DNA of 64,000 nucleotides from Alphaproteobacteria bacterium (GCA_030065235.1 JASJDC010000002.1:210001-274000), one strand, 5' to 3'. Shown: positions 37,869-48,624, counted from the first letter of the stretch. Made by a program: numbers and translations. The notes: a model not told the origin generated them from the letters alone.

Positions 37869-39242
37869 ATGACCATTGAGACGATCGGCTTGGCTCAGGA
37901 TAACGGGCAAACGGCCGTCAAAAGTCGGAAGCAATTGGGCTTCTGGATGTGCACCGCCTTGGTCATCGGGAACATGATCGGCTCCGGGATTTTCCTGTTG
38001 CCCGCGTCTCTGGCCGCCTTCGGGCCAATCTCCATCGTCGGGTGGATCGTGACCTCGCTCGGCGCGCTGTTCCTGGCGTTGATTTTCGGCCGGCTGGCCG
38101 GTCTCGTTCAGAAGACCGGCGGGCCGTACGCCTACACGCAGGAGGGGTTCGGCGCCTTCGCCGGTTTTCTGATCGCGTGGGGCTATTGGATCGCGCTATG
38201 GACCGGCAACGCCGCCGTCGCCGTAGCGATGGCGGGCTATGTCGGCTTCCTGATCCCGGCTATCGGCGAGTCGCAAATCTACAGCTTGGCCACCGCGCTC
38301 GGGGCGATATGGCTGCTGACCTTCATCAATATCCGCGGTGTTAAGGAGGCGGGTCTGGTCCAGGTTGCGACCACTATCCTGAAGCTGGCGCCCTTGCTGA
38401 TGATCGGCGTCTTCGGCCTGTTCTGGATCGACAGCGCCAACTTCACCCCGTTCAATCAAAGCGGTCAGGGTGAGATTGCTGCGATCTCGGCCGCTGCCGC
38501 ACTGACCCTCTGGGCGTATCTGGGCCTGGAATCGGCCACTGTGCCGTCTGGGGACGTGGTCGAGCCGGAGAAGACCATTCCGCGCGCCACCGTAACCGGC
38601 GTGTTGGTGACTGCGCTGGTCTATATTTCGGTGACCGCCGTGGCGCTGGGTGTGACGCCCTCTCGCGAGTTGGCGCAATCTACCGCGCCCCTGGCGGATG
38701 TGGCGACGGTCATGTGGGGCGCGACCGGCGCGATCCTGGTCGCGATCGGCGCCGTAATCTCGACCTTTGGGACGCTGAACGGATTCACGATGTTGACGGG
38801 TCAGGTGCCTTACGGCGCCGCGATGGACAAAGTGTTCCCGACGGCGCTGGGTCGGCTGTCGAAATACGGCACGCCGGCCAACGCCCTGATCCTGTCGAAC
38901 CTGTTGGCTTCGGCACTGATCATCCTGAATTTCGGCCAGGGTCTGGTCGATACATTCAATTTCATCATTTTGCTGGCGGTCATGGCTTCGCTTCTACCCT
39001 ATGCCCTCTGCGCGCTAGCCGAGATCATGATCGTGATCCGGCGCGGCGAGACCTTGGCCGGCCCGGATATCGTCAAGGTCGTCAGCCTCGGCATGGCGGG
39101 ATTCCTCTACTCGGTCTGGGCGATCTTTGGCGCAGGCGGGGACGTGGTGTTTTACGGGTTCCTACTGATCCTGATGGGCGTGCCGCTGCATGTCTGGATC
39201 GCATGGCGAAACAAAGACGAGAGCGCTCCAAGCGCTGAATGA
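37869..39242 (+). CDS. APC-family amino-acid antiporter (AdiC/ArcD-like)
   Basis: 457 residues with 12 predicted membrane segments. The first segment carries IGNMIGSGIFLLPASLA (about 33-49), the Gly-rich substrate-binding loop of amino acid-polyamine-organocation transporters. Length and motifs fit arginine:agmatine or arginine:ornithine exchangers. Lying 31 nt after the YfcC-type gene and 30 nt before arcA, it is the better candidate for arginine uptake coupled to ornithine export. Confidence 0.85.
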   Translation: MTIETIGLAQDNGQTAVKSRKQLGFWMCTALVIGNMIGSGIFLLPASLAAFGPISIVGWIVTSLGALFLALIFGRLAGLVQKTGGPYAYTQEGFGAFAGFLIAWGYWIALWTGNAAVAVAMAGYVGFLIPAIGESQIYSLATALGAIWLLTFINIRGVKEAGLVQVATTILKLAPLLMIGVFGLFWIDSANFTPFNQSGQGEIAAISAAAALTLWAYLGLESATVPSGDVVEPEKTIPRATVTGVLVTALVYISVTAVALGVTPSRELAQSTAPLADVATVMWGATGAILVAIGAVISTFGTLNGFTMLTGQVPYGAAMDKVFPTALGRLSKYGTPANALILSNLLASALIILNFGQGLVDTFNFIILLAVMASLLPYALCALAEIMIVIRRGETLAGPDIVKVVSLGMAGFLYSVWAIFGAGGDVVFYGFLLILMGVPLHVWIAWRNKDESAPSAE

Positions 39243-39272
39243 CAATCGAATTGTAAAGCTTGGGAGGAAACA

Positions 39273-40499
39273 ATGGAGTTCGGCGTTCATTCTGAAATAG
39301 GTAAGTTGCGGAAAGTCCTGGTCTCGCGGCCGTCCCTGGCGCATGAGCGTTTGACGCCGGCAAATTGCGACGAGCTTCTGTTCGATGACGTGCTCTGGGT
39401 GCATCAGGCGCGGGTCGCGCATAGCGACTTCTGTTTGAAAATGAAGGATCGCGGCGTCGATGTTTATGACGTGCAGGACCTGCTGGCGGAGACACTGGAA
39501 AAGGTCCCGGAATCGCGCGCCTTCATCCTCGACCGCCGCATCTCGCCGAACTATGTCGGACCGGCCCTGACGAAACTGATGCGTCCATGGCTGGACGAGA
39601 TGGCGCCGGACATACTCGCTAAACATCTGCTCGGCGGGATCACCATGGGTGACATTCCCGATACTGAGACAACTCCGTTAATCAGAAGCGCCTTGTCCGG
39701 CGGCGAGTTCATCACCGCCCCAGTGCCGAACGCAATGTTTCAGCGGGATCCGTCCTGTTGGATCTATAACGGCGTGACCTTCAATCACATGTATTGGCCG
39801 GCCCGTAAGCCGGAAACGCTGTTTCAGCGCACGGTCTTCAAATTCCATCCGATGTTCCAAGAGGCGGATTTTAATATCTGGTGGGGCGACAGCGACGAGG
39901 ATTTCGGCCAGGCCTGTATGGAAGGCGGCGACGTCATGCCGATCGGAAAGGGCGTGGTGTTGATCGGCATGGGCGAACGGACTACCCGCCAGGCGGTCTC
40001 GCAAGTCGCGTTGAAATTGTTCGAAGGCGGCGGCGCCGAACGCGTGATCGCCTGCGTGATGCCGAAAAGTCGCGCGGCGATGCATCTCGATACGGTCTTC
40101 ACCTGTCTTGATCATGACAAGGCGACCGCATTCACCGAGGTTTGTGATGCGATAACCTGTTATTCACTGCGGCCAGACGACAAGAACGGGCTGGATATCC
40201 GCCGCGAGGATGGGCATCTCTTCGACGTCTATAAAGAAGCCCTGAGCCTGTCCGATCTACTAGTCATCGGCACCGGCGGCAACGATTTCCAGCAAGAGCG
40301 CGAACAGTGGGACGACAGCAATAATGTTGTCGCGATCGAACCGGGCGTCGTCGTCGGCTATGACCGCAATACCCACACTAATACTTTGCTGCGCAAGGCG
40401 GGCGTCGAGGTGATCACGATCCCGGGCTCGGAACTGGGCCGCGGCCGTGGCGGCGGGCATTGTATGACCTGTCCAATTCTGCGCGACCCGGCGTACTGA
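39273..40499 (+). CDS. arcA: Arginine deiminase
   Basis: 408 residues, GGGAGGAAAC site. It hydrolyses arginine to citrulline and ammonia. Catalytic features of the guanidino-modifying superfamily are visible: FQRDPS (substrate Asp), [17 protein letters not shown] (catalytic His) and the C-terminal GGGHCMTCP with the nucleophilic Cys. Start and length match the family. First enzyme of the ADI pathway. Confidence 0.97.
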   Translation: MEFGVHSEIGKLRKVLVSRPSLAHERLTPANCDELLFDDVLWVHQARVAHSDFCLKMKDRGVDVYDVQDLLAETLEKVPESRAFILDRRISPNYVGPALTKLMRPWLDEMAPDILAKHLLGGITMGDIPDTETTPLIRSALSGGEFITAPVPNAMFQRDPSCWIYNGVTFNHMYWPARKPETLFQRTVFKFHPMFQEADFNIWWGDSDEDFGQACMEGGDVMPIGKGVVLIGMGERTTRQAVSQVALKLFEGGGAERVIACVMPKSRAAMHLDTVFTCLDHDKATAFTEVCDAITCYSLRPDDKNGLDIRREDGHLFDVYKEALSLSDLLVIGTGGNDFQQEREQWDDSNNVVAIEPGVVVGYDRNTHTNTLLRKAGVEVITIPGSELGRGRGGGHCMTCPILRDPAY

Positions 40500-40558
40500 C
40501 GAAAGGGCGGGCATGGAGCCCGTCGAGCACAACACTCAAGCACACAGGAAACGGAAAA

Positions 40559-41560
40559 ATGGCATTCAATATCAAAGGGCGGAATTTCCTGAAACTGTTG
40601 GATTTCGATCAGCGTGAGTTGAAATACCTGCTCGATCTGTCGCGCGACCTGAAGCGCGCCAAATACGCCGGGACCGAGCAGCAGCATCTGAAGGGTAAGA
40701 ATATCTGCCTCATCTTCGAGAAATCTTCGACCCGGACGATGTGCGCCTTCGAAGTCGCGGCCATGGATCAGGGCGCGGGCGTGACCTATCTCGGCCCGTC
40801 TGGATCGCAGATCGGCCATAAGGAATCGATGAAGGATACCGCCCGCGTCCTCGGGCGGATGTATGATGCGATCGAGTATCGCGGTTTCGGCCAAGATGTG
40901 GTGGAGGAACTGGGCGACTATGCCGGCGTGCCGGTCTTCAACGGCCTGACCGACGAATTTCACCCGACCCAAATGCTGGCGGACTTGATGACGATGCGCG
41001 AGTACTCCGACAAACCGTTGTCGGAAATTTCTTACGCCTTCGTCGGTGACGCCCGCAGCAATATGGGCCATTCTCTTATGATTGCAGGCTGTATTATGGG
41101 CATGGATGTCCGGCTGAGCGCGCCGAAAGCCAATTGGCCGAGCGACGAGTTTCTCGGCCCAGCGCAGGAAGCGGCTAAACGCTATGGCGCGCGGCTGACG
41201 CTGACCGAAGACCCGGTCGAAGCCGTTAAAGGATGCGACTTCATCCATACCGATGTCTGGGTCTCGATGGGCGAGCCCGACGATGTCTGGGAAGAGCGGA
41301 TCAAACTGCTGACGCCCTATCGCGTCACCTCGGAGTTGATGGCGGCGTCCGGCCTCCCCTCGACGCGGTTCATGCATTGCTTGCCGGCCTTCCACAACAC
41401 CGAAACCACGGTGGGCAAGGACATTTTCGACAAGTTCGGTATCTCGGAAATGGAAGTGTCCGATGAGGTCTTCGAATCCCCGGCGGCGATCCAATTCGAA
41501 CAGGCGGAGAACCGGATGCACACGATCAAGGCCGTTCTGGTCGCCACGATAGGGCGCTAG
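40559..41560 (+). CDS. arcB: Ornithine carbamoyltransferase (catabolic)
   Basis: 333 residues from the ATG at 40559 (CAGGAAACGG upstream). Carbamoyl-phosphate binding motif STRTMCAFE (about 56-64), HPTQMLAD and the ornithine loop [10 protein letters not shown] are present. Citrulline is split to ornithine and carbamoyl phosphate. Its place between arcA and arcC argues for the catabolic rather than the biosynthetic enzyme. Confidence 0.95.
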   Translation: MAFNIKGRNFLKLLDFDQRELKYLLDLSRDLKRAKYAGTEQQHLKGKNICLIFEKSSTRTMCAFEVAAMDQGAGVTYLGPSGSQIGHKESMKDTARVLGRMYDAIEYRGFGQDVVEELGDYAGVPVFNGLTDEFHPTQMLADLMTMREYSDKPLSEISYAFVGDARSNMGHSLMIAGCIMGMDVRLSAPKANWPSDEFLGPAQEAAKRYGARLTLTEDPVEAVKGCDFIHTDVWVSMGEPDDVWEERIKLLTPYRVTSELMAASGLPSTRFMHCLPAFHNTETTVGKDIFDKFGISEMEVSDEVFESPAAIQFEQAENRMHTIKAVLVATIGR

Positions 41561-41562
41561 AG

Positions 41563-42492
41563 ATGAGGGTCATCGTCGCCCTGGGGGGAAACGCGCTGTT
41601 GCGCCGCGGACAGGCGCTCACCGCGGAGAACCAACGCGAGAATATCGTCATCGCGGCGAAGGCGATGGCGCCGATCGCGAAAGAACACCAACTTGTCATC
41701 TCGCACGGCAACGGACCTCAGGTTGGTTTGCTCGCCCTGCAGGGGGCCGCCTACAAACCGGATGAGGCCTATCCGCTGGACGTGCTCGGCGCCCAAACCG
41801 AGGGCATGATCGGTTATATGATCGAGCAGGAGCTGGGCAACCTGCTGCCCTTTGAAGTGCCGTTCGCGACGCTCTTGACCATGATCGAGGTCGATCCGTC
41901 GGACCCCGCCTTCAAGGACCCGACGAAGTTCATCGGTCCGGTCTATGAAGAGGCGGAGGCCAAACGTCTGGCGGCCGAGAAGGATTGGTCGATCCGCCAG
42001 GACGGCGACAAGTGGCGGCGCGTGGTGCCGTCGCCCTTGCCGAAACGCATCTTCGAGATCCGCCCCATAAAGTGGCTCTTGGAGAATGACACGGTAGTGA
42101 TCTGCGCCGGCGGCGGCGGCATCCCGACGATCTATGACGATCAGCGCAAGCTGCACGGCGTCGAGGCGGTGATCGACAAGGATCTGGCCAGCGAGTTACT
42201 GGCGCGAGAGTTGGAAGCCGATCTGTTCGTGATGGCGACCGACGCCGATGCGGTCTATCTGGACTGGAACACGCCCCAACAACGCGGCATCAAATCGGCG
42301 ACACCCGAGACGATGCGCCAGTTCGACTTCCCGGCCGGGTCGATGGGGCCGAAGGTCGAGGCGGCGTGCCAGTTCGCGGAACGGACCGGCAAGAGCGCCG
42401 CCATCGGCGCGCTGGCGGATTTGGCGGAAATCGCGACCGGCGCCGCGGGCACGACAATTCGCGTAGATGCGGGCGATATCAAGTATCATTGA
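41563..42492 (+). CDS. arcC: Carbamate kinase
   Basis: 309 residues, starting 2 nt after arcB. The amino-acid kinase fold shows [14 protein letters not shown] at the N-terminus, [19 protein letters not shown] and [10 protein letters not shown]. It transfers phosphate from carbamoyl phosphate to ADP, giving the ATP that makes the pathway worthwhile under energy limitation. Confidence 0.97.
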   Translation: MRVIVALGGNALLRRGQALTAENQRENIVIAAKAMAPIAKEHQLVISHGNGPQVGLLALQGAAYKPDEAYPLDVLGAQTEGMIGYMIEQELGNLLPFEVPFATLLTMIEVDPSDPAFKDPTKFIGPVYEEAEAKRLAAEKDWSIRQDGDKWRRVVPSPLPKRIFEIRPIKWLLENDTVVICAGGGGIPTIYDDQRKLHGVEAVIDKDLASELLARELEADLFVMATDADAVYLDWNTPQQRGIKSATPETMRQFDFPAGSMGPKVEAACQFAERTGKSAAIGALADLAEIATGAAGTTIRVDAGDIKYH

Positions 42493-42533
42493 GGCTCTTA
42501 CACACGCAAACCACTCGGACAAGAGGGGCAATT

Positions 42534-42992
42534 ATGAACTCCGACGACTTCACGATACAAGAAGGACAATTCTCCGCGGAGCAGCTTCGGGAGCGGATCG
42601 CTGAACAATTACTGGAAGAAGCGAAGAAGGCTGCGGCGGAAGAGCGCCAGAAGGACAAGAGCCTAAAAGAAGCCTTTGACGCGTTCATGGCGCGCAAGCT
42701 AACGGATGATGACCGGGCGCGGTACCGCCGGATGATTGAAAGCGCAGTGCGACAAGACCTATTCGAGATTGAGCTGATCCGTTTCCCCGCCGAGTATCTG
42801 ACCGATCACGGACGGCGCATCAACAACGGCGCGTCCGACTGGCAGGTCTCGTTGACCGGGTTCGCCAAATCTCTGCATGAGAATTTCGAACTGTTGGAGC
42901 TGGGCGGCCGCGGCTTCAAATTCATCGCCCGCGTGTTGAACTATCCAAAGGGCTATATCGGCGATGTCGGCCTTTACGTTAGCTGGAAATAA
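42534..42992 (+). CDS. Hypothetical protein after arcC
   Basis: 152 residues, AGAGGGG site, 41 nt behind arcC. The N-terminal 60 residues are a charged helix (QLRERIAEQLLEEAKKAAAEE). The rest is mixed alpha/beta (LFEIELIRFPAEYLTDHGRR, then ARVLNYPKGYIGDVGLYVSW). No membrane segment. I recognise no family. The gene may be the last of the arc operon. Confidence 0.7.
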   Translation: MNSDDFTIQEGQFSAEQLRERIAEQLLEEAKKAAAEERQKDKSLKEAFDAFMARKLTDDDRARYRRMIESAVRQDLFEIELIRFPAEYLTDHGRRINNGASDWQVSLTGFAKSLHENFELLELGGRGFKFIARVLNYPKGYIGDVGLYVSWK

Positions 42993-43148
42993 CTGCGGTC
43001 TTGGATCGCGAGCTCCACGCGGGCGTGAGGTTGGAACGCGCGGACTAGACTACGTAGGCCGCTCCTAGGGGCGCTGGGGCCGATTGCGCCCTCCGCAACT
43101 GGCGGAAAAATCAAGCTCTGGAAGATCGGTGATGCTCTGGGGGGGATG

Positions 43149-44957
43149 ATGAAGCGATCCGGATTGTTGCTGGCGCTGCTGGGATTGGCGGTATTGGCGC
43201 CGAGCGCCGTTCTGGCGTCGGGCGGACATGGATCGGTCGAACCCGGCGCGTTTCCGCTTCCCCTGGACAGCTATGGCGACGCGGAGATGGAGGGCGTTTG
43301 GGCGCGTCTGGTCCATCGCGCCGAAACGGAACCATACAATGTGGTGGCGACGGCGATCTTCCTGCTCGCCATCGTCCATACGTTCCTATCATCGAAGTTC
43401 CTCGCCTTCGCCCATAAATGGCAAGCCGAGCACGCGACGTTGGTCGCGGATCGGAAGGCGCCGCGTATGTCGCAAAGCCTGCGAGCCAATTTGTTTCATT
43501 TCCTTGGCGAGGTCGAAGTGGTCTTCGGGCTTTGGGCGATCGTGCTGGGCGTCTCGATGATGGTCTATTTCGATTGGGGCACCTTCATCTTCTATGCCAC
43601 GGAGCAGGTGAATTTCACCGAGGCGATGTTTGTGGTCGTGGTCATGACGCTGGCCTCGACACGGCCGATCCTCAGGCTGTCGGAAGCCATCATGGCGCAG
43701 ATCGCGCGGCTGCTTGGCGGCGGCCTGATGGCCTGGTGGCTGACCTTGCTGACGGTCGGGCCGATCCTCGGATCCTTCATCACGGAACCCGCCGCAATCA
43801 CCATCACTGCGCTTCTGCTGGGCCGCAAATTCTATGAGCTCGAGCCTAGCAACGCGTTCAAATATGCGACGATCGGCCTGCTTTTCGTCAATATTTCAGT
43901 CGGCGGCACCCTGACCCATTTCGCCGCACCGCCGGTTCTGATGGTGGCCGAGCCCTGGGGCTGGGACATGGCGTTTATGTTGACTCATTTCGGCTGGAAG
44001 ACCGTCACCGGCATCGTGCTTGGAAATCTGATCTATCTTTTTGTTTTCCGCCGTGAGTTCGCGCGGCTGCATGACGCGTTTGTTATCCGCCAAGTAAAGC
44101 AGGAAGTGCTGAGCACGCATCTGCGCCAGGATTTGGTGCTGACCGATTTTGAGGAAATCGTTTTCAATGTCCGCGAGGAACTGCGCATCGGCGAAGCTTT
44201 CTCTGAGAAGATCGAAGAAGCCGCCGTCGCGGTGCGGGCCCGGCTGGCGCCGAAATATCTTGAGGCGGTCGCCGACCTCGGAGTCGACCGGGAGCTTGCA
44301 GAGCGCGCGTTCCAAGAACGATTTGAGGAGTTGAAGCTTGCTCGGCTCCAGGAGGCCATACCTTCTGTGCTGCCGGTGGATCAACGCCCGCCTTTCCTAG
44401 ACCCGGCCTGGGACTCGCGTGAGCATCCCGTGCCGGTTTGGATCACGGTCGTGCATATCGTGTTTCTCGGGCTGACTATCATGAACGCGCATCATCCACC
44501 GCTTTTCATCACCAACCTTCTATTCTTCCTTGGGTTTTCGGCCATCACCGCGCAATATCAGAACCGCATCAATCTGCGCGGTCCTCTTCTAGTCGGCTTT
44601 TTCCTCGCCGGCCTGGTCGTGCATGGCGGGTTGCAGGGCTGGTGGATCGAACCGGTTCTGGGCGGGCTGAGCGAAACGCCGTTGATGATCAGCGCGACGG
44701 TCCTGACCGCCTTCAACGACAACGCGGCGATCACCTTCCTCAGCACTCTCGTGCCCGGTTTCACCGATGAGTTGAAGTATGCGGTGGTGGCGGGGGCGGT
44801 GACCGGCGGCGGCCTGACAGTGATCGCGAACGCACCGAACCCGGCGGGCCAATCGATCTTGAGCCGGCATTTCGAGCATGGCGTCTCGCCGGCCAAGCTG
44901 CTCTTGGCGGCGTTGGGGCCGACTGTTCTGTTATTCCTGCTGTTCAAGTTCCTTTAG
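43149..44957 (+). CDS. Putative Na+/H+ antiporter (Na_H_antiport_2-like)
   Basis: 602 residues, second of two adjacent ATGs chosen for spacing from GGGGGG. A signal-like first segment is followed by about 10 membrane segments in two halves. They are separated by a cytoplasmic region (about 310-420, rich in Glu and Arg: AVRARLAPKYLEAVADLG). Motifs TEPAAITITALLLGRKFYEL and ATVLTAFNDNAAITFLST resemble ion-transporter-superfamily antiporters annotated as putative Na+/H+ exchangers. It probably supports salt or pH homeostasis. Confidence 0.75.
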   Translation: MKRSGLLLALLGLAVLAPSAVLASGGHGSVEPGAFPLPLDSYGDAEMEGVWARLVHRAETEPYNVVATAIFLLAIVHTFLSSKFLAFAHKWQAEHATLVADRKAPRMSQSLRANLFHFLGEVEVVFGLWAIVLGVSMMVYFDWGTFIFYATEQVNFTEAMFVVVVMTLASTRPILRLSEAIMAQIARLLGGGLMAWWLTLLTVGPILGSFITEPAAITITALLLGRKFYELEPSNAFKYATIGLLFVNISVGGTLTHFAAPPVLMVAEPWGWDMAFMLTHFGWKTVTGIVLGNLIYLFVFRREFARLHDAFVIRQVKQEVLSTHLRQDLVLTDFEEIVFNVREELRIGEAFSEKIEEAAVAVRARLAPKYLEAVADLGVDRELAERAFQERFEELKLARLQEAIPSVLPVDQRPPFLDPAWDSREHPVPVWITVVHIVFLGLTIMNAHHPPLFITNLLFFLGFSAITAQYQNRINLRGPLLVGFFLAGLVVHGGLQGWWIEPVLGGLSETPLMISATVLTAFNDNAAITFLSTLVPGFTDELKYAVVAGAVTGGGLTVIANAPNPAGQSILSRHFEHGVSPAKLLLAALGPTVLLFLLFKFL

Positions 44958-44991
44958 CGTTACCCGGCTGATCTTCGACGTGGCCCACCTG

Positions 44992-45114
44992 CGCCTGCTT
45001 CTGCTTGATGGACCTATGGCGAACGGTCGTCGCATGAAACGGCCGTTCCGCACTTTTCCCCTGCCGCTACGCAGCCCTTCGCGATGCAAAAAAGTGCGCC
45101 CCGCCGGTCCTCCG
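44992..45114 (+). repeat. Dispersed repeat, copy 2
   Basis: Counterpart of 12221-12354 with the same end blocks and the same internal CGCACTTTT / AAAAAAGTGCG inverted repeat; internal arms have drifted. In both copies the plus strand reads RLLLLDGPMANG, but no start codon or family supports a protein. Confidence 0.8.
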
Positions 45115-45241
45115 GTTCTTAGGCCTTCTCCTTCCATTCGGGTGAGAAGATTGCACCATCAAAACCTAGGATCAAACATCTAGGCCCCGGCGACGCCGCT
45201 CGAAGGGCGGCGCATTGCCGTAAGGCCCAAGCCTGTGCTTC

Positions 45242-45811
45242 CTATTCGTCTGGATGTTCGACCGATATCGCGACCGCTTGCGTATAGCGGGCGTGCACGA
45301 TGAGGTCGATCTCCAGATTGTCCATATCGACCTCATCGGGATTGACCCGCACGACCGACAGATAGCCGGTTGGTTCCCGCAATGTGACGATGTTGTTCTC
45401 CCGATCGATCGCGACAATCGCGGCGGACACGTCGACGACTTCGACAACGATGCCGCCGGGCATATCGCCTTTCTTGGCGCGGACCGCTACATGGCCCATT
45501 ACGACGCTCGGCTTCTCACTCGGGTCACCGAGGAACAGCGCCACGGACTCGACGTAATTCGCTGTCAGCGTGTCGCCAACCCGGACCTGGTCAAAGTTGT
45601 GAGCGGCGTGACCGACCTCTAGCGAGGTTACGCTGCCGTCCTCGCGCCTTAACAACAAGGTGCGGTCGACCCGGTCAATACCGACAACTTCGGCTTGCAA
45701 TACCACGACCTCGCCGGTGACGACCCCTTGCGCCGTCGCCGCCGGCGGCGCGATGAAGATCAAAAATCCCAAGAGGCGTCCTACAATGCCGAGGCGAAAC
45801 ATGGAGCGCAT
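45242..45811 (-). CDS. Exported hypothetical protein with two beta domains
   Basis: 189 residues with a signal peptide (ending PPAATAQG, about residue 29). Two similar beta-rich stretches follow: QAEVVGIDRVDRTLLLRRED and SAAIVAIDRENNIVTLREPT, each reading I-D-R..-L-R-E. They suggest an internally duplicated small barrel, as in periplasmic DUF-type copper- or lipid-related proteins; no function can be given. It stands alone on the minus strand. Confidence 0.65.
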   Translation of the reverse strand: MRSMFRLGIVGRLLGFLIFIAPPAATAQGVVTGEVVVLQAEVVGIDRVDRTLLLRREDGSVTSLEVGHAAHNFDQVRVGDTLTANYVESVALFLGDPSEKPSVVMGHVAVRAKKGDMPGGIVVEVVDVSAAIVAIDRENNIVTLREPTGYLSVVRVNPDEVDMDNLEIDLIVHARYTQAVAISVEHPDE

Positions 45812-46289
45812 CCTCTTTCCCTCCCTTTATTGAAATCCGAGTGTTTGGTTGGCCTGTTCAAGTTCGCAATGGCTTGTATATCAGGGTGAATGTCAGGAAC
45901 AATGCTGTTGATGCCGTCTTCCCAAGATGAGGCATTCTTTTTTCTATTCTGCTGCTATGGTCCTTATCTCATATGCTGCGCCCTCCTCCGATTGGTCGAA
46001 AAGCTTCGCAGGGAGTCTGGAATCGGTCGTCGTCCAGCAGGGTGCGCCAATCAAGCGGGCGTTTTCAGGATATTGAGGTTTGGCCGCATGTGTTCGGCTT
46101 TAGCAACGACCTGCGTTGCGCGCTGCAGCCGACGATGGTCGGCATTCCTGGCTCAATGGCGCTGTTGCAGATACGGTTTTTTCGGTTGAGACTGTTTTAA
46201 GCTTGTCGCGTTGGCGTCCAAAAACAAACGCCATGCGGTGACCCAGAACGCCGCAAGTGGAGCGCTCACGGCTTCGAAAGGGGGTAGAG
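45812..46289. other. Divergent intergenic region before the phosphate genes
   Basis: 478 bases. ORFs here are short, without ribosome-binding sites, and look like chance frames. The region must hold the promoters of the minus-strand exported protein and of the DUF47-PiT pair. I do not see a convincing Pho box. Confidence 0.4.
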
Positions 46290-46943
46290 ATGGTCGATAT
46301 TTTGCCTTTCAAACGCACCGGGCTGCTGATCAGCGAGATCGACGATTATTTCGACAAGGTCTCGGAAGCGGCGATGATCGTTCAGCGCACGGTCCTGCAT
46401 TATCTCGACCATGGGCCGGATGAGGAGCTCGCCAAACGGGTCGACCAGATTCGCGCCGTCGAAGACCGGGCGGACGAGGTCCGGCGCAACATCGCCAATG
46501 TGATGTATACTGAGATGCTGATGCCCGACACGCGGGGCGATGTCCTTAGCCTGCTCAACCAGGTGGACATCGCCTTGGACAATTGCGTGCATCTGGTTCT
46601 GGGACTGGCGATGGAGCGTCCCGAGCTCCCCGATCTATTCCATGACGGGTTCCGAAAAATGCTGGCGGAGGTCGACGCGGCGGCGCAGGTCATGGTGTCC
46701 GGCGCGCGGGCCTATTTCACCGAACCTCAGACCGTGCGCAACTACGTGCACAAAATCAATTTCCACAATCAGGAAGCGACCGCGATCGGCCTTCAGGGCG
46801 GCTCGTTGATCTTCGATTCCGACCTGCCGCTCGACCGCAAGCTGCAGCTGCGCGACTGGCTGATCAAAGTGCGCGACTTGGCCTCGACCGCAGACGATAT
46901 CGGCGACCAATTGGCGATCCTCGCGGTGAAGCGGTCGGTCTAG
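46290..46943 (+). CDS. DUF47/PhoU-like accessory protein of PiT transporter
   Basis: 217 residues from the ATG at 46290 (GGGGTAGAG upstream). All-helical with the PhoU-like EDRADEVRRNIANVMYTEM motif (about 63-81), repeated in the second half around VHKINFHNQEATAIG. DUF47 proteins are encoded beside PiT transporters and are thought to modulate phosphate uptake. 48 nt precede the PiT gene. Confidence 0.92.
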   Translation: MVDILPFKRTGLLISEIDDYFDKVSEAAMIVQRTVLHYLDHGPDEELAKRVDQIRAVEDRADEVRRNIANVMYTEMLMPDTRGDVLSLLNQVDIALDNCVHLVLGLAMERPELPDLFHDGFRKMLAEVDAAAQVMVSGARAYFTEPQTVRNYVHKINFHNQEATAIGLQGGSLIFDSDLPLDRKLQLRDWLIKVRDLASTADDIGDQLAILAVKRSV

Positions 46944-46991
46944 GCGACAAGTCGCACGATCGGTCGGGTTGAGGCCAAGGGGGGCGTCGCC

Positions 46992-48485
46992 ATGGAACTC
47001 ATCATTCTCGTGTTTCTCTCGAGCGGGCTGTTCCTCGGCTGGTCGCTCGGCTCGAATGACGCCGCCAACATTTTCGGCACCGCCGTTGGCAGCCGGATGA
47101 TCACCTTCACCACGGCGGCGATCATCTGCGCGGTCTTTGTCGTGCTGGGCGCGGTGTTCGGCGGGGCCGGGGCGGCGCATGGCCTCGGCAAGCTGGGGGC
47201 GGTCAATGCGATCGCCGGCTCCTTCATGGTCGCCCTGTCGGCGGCGGTCACCGTGTATGGCATGACCAAGCTGGGCCTGCCGGTTTCTACAACGCAGGCG
47301 GTGGTCGGCGGCATCATCGGCTGGAACCTGTTCGGCGGCTTCCTGACTGACATGACCACACTGTCGAAGATCGTCAGCACCTGGGTCCTTTGCCCGATCC
47401 TCGGCGCGCTGTTTGCGGCGGCGCTCTACAAGGGTACGATCGCGTTTCTGAATTGGGCCAAGTTTCATATGGTCCGGCTGGACGCCATCGTGCGCATCGC
47501 GCTGTTGCTGACCGGCGCGTTCGGCGCCTACAGCCTGGGGGCCAACAATATCGGCAATGTGATGGGCGTCTTCGTCTCGTCATCACCGTTCCAGGACGTG
47601 AGCGTCGCCGGTCTGTTCACCCTGACTTCCATTCAACAGCTCTTCCTGGTCGGCGGTCTCGCCATCGCGGTCGGGGTTTTTTATTCCAAGCCGGTGATGA
47701 TGACGGTGGGCGACTCGATTCTGCCGGTCAGCCCGGTCGGCGCCTGGGTCGTGGTGATGGCCCAGTCGATCGTGCTGTTCATCTTCTCCTCCAATGCGCT
47801 GTTGAGCTTCTGGGTCGGTCTCGGCCTGCCGGCCTACCCGCTGATCCCGGTCTCAAGTTCTCAGGCGGTGATCGGCGCGGTGATCGGCATCGGCCTGACC
47901 CACGGCCTGCGCGGGGCTCGGCAGATCAAATGGCGGGTGCTGGCGAATATCGGCTCGGGCTGGATCTCGACGCCGGTCATCGCGGCGGCGATCAGCTTCT
48001 TCTTCCTGTTCTTCCTGCAGAACGTGTTCCAGCAACAGGTCTTTCAGGAAGTCCGCTATCAGCTCTCCGCGCCCGTGATCGCGCATCTCACCGAGGAAGG
48101 CGTCGAGATGGGCCCGTTCGACGACCTACGCGACGCGGAGATCGTCTCCGCCATCGCCTTCCGGGATGCGCTGCGCGACCGGGCCGGCCTCTCGGACGCC
48201 GAGGAAGAGACCGTCATCTCATCGGCCGAAATCTATCCGATGGCCGTGTCGCCGGAGAAGCTTGCAACACTCGACGCCCGCTATCTCGGATCGGACCGGG
48301 CGTCGGCGGTGCGGGCTCTGGAGGCCCAAAGCTTCGATCACAAATGGCAGCTCAGGGAGGCGCTGACCGAAGCGTCCGGCGCCTGGCGGGCGAAAGAGCC
48401 CAGCCCCCTGACCAAGGCGTACAACAAGACGCTTGGCGATCATCTCGACTATCTCTACCGACATCTGGTGCGACCAGACGCGTAA
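46992..48485 (+). CDS. pit: PiT-family inorganic phosphate transporter
   Basis: 497 residues, about 10 membrane segments. The two PiT signatures are visible: GSNDAANIFGTAVGSR (about 24-39) and GANNIGNVMG (about 181-190), with LPVSTTQAVVGGIIG and VSSSQAVIGAVIG. It imports phosphate driven by the ion gradient. A soluble C-terminal tail of about 130 residues (from about 365) is longer than in E. coli PitA and carries no motif I know. Confidence 0.93.
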   Translation: MELIILVFLSSGLFLGWSLGSNDAANIFGTAVGSRMITFTTAAIICAVFVVLGAVFGGAGAAHGLGKLGAVNAIAGSFMVALSAAVTVYGMTKLGLPVSTTQAVVGGIIGWNLFGGFLTDMTTLSKIVSTWVLCPILGALFAAALYKGTIAFLNWAKFHMVRLDAIVRIALLLTGAFGAYSLGANNIGNVMGVFVSSSPFQDVSVAGLFTLTSIQQLFLVGGLAIAVGVFYSKPVMMTVGDSILPVSPVGAWVVVMAQSIVLFIFSSNALLSFWVGLGLPAYPLIPVSSSQAVIGAVIGIGLTHGLRGARQIKWRVLANIGSGWISTPVIAAAISFFFLFFLQNVFQQQVFQEVRYQLSAPVIAHLTEEGVEMGPFDDLRDAEIVSAIAFRDALRDRAGLSDAEEETVISSAEIYPMAVSPEKLATLDARYLGSDRASAVRALEAQSFDHKWQLREALTEASGAWRAKEPSPLTKAYNKTLGDHLDYLYRHLVRPDA

Positions 48486-48624
48486 CACAGACTTAGGTCG
48501 AAAACCGCAAGAAACCGGCCGTGGCTGCCTGCCCGGACTCCCGCCAACCTGCGCATTGGCGGCGACTGTCGTTTGAACTGCTTGCGGGACTGGGCGTGTT
48601 CGGTCCGCCGTTCGCGGTGTGTAT

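Noticed and set aside
36314-37876. 520-codon minus-strand ORF opposite the YfcC-type transporter
   Set aside because: His/Asp/Arg-rich antisense shadow of a hydrophobic membrane gene in GC-rich DNA; no domain and it overlaps the real gene completely.
44992-45180. Protein from the repeat-associated frame RLLLLDGPMANG
   Set aside because: Both repeat copies read in frame for a few residues, but there is no start codon with a ribosome-binding site and the continuation differs.
45890-46189. Two overlapping ORFs upstream of the DUF47 gene
   Set aside because: Different frames over the same bases, poor start sites, composition like non-coding DNA.
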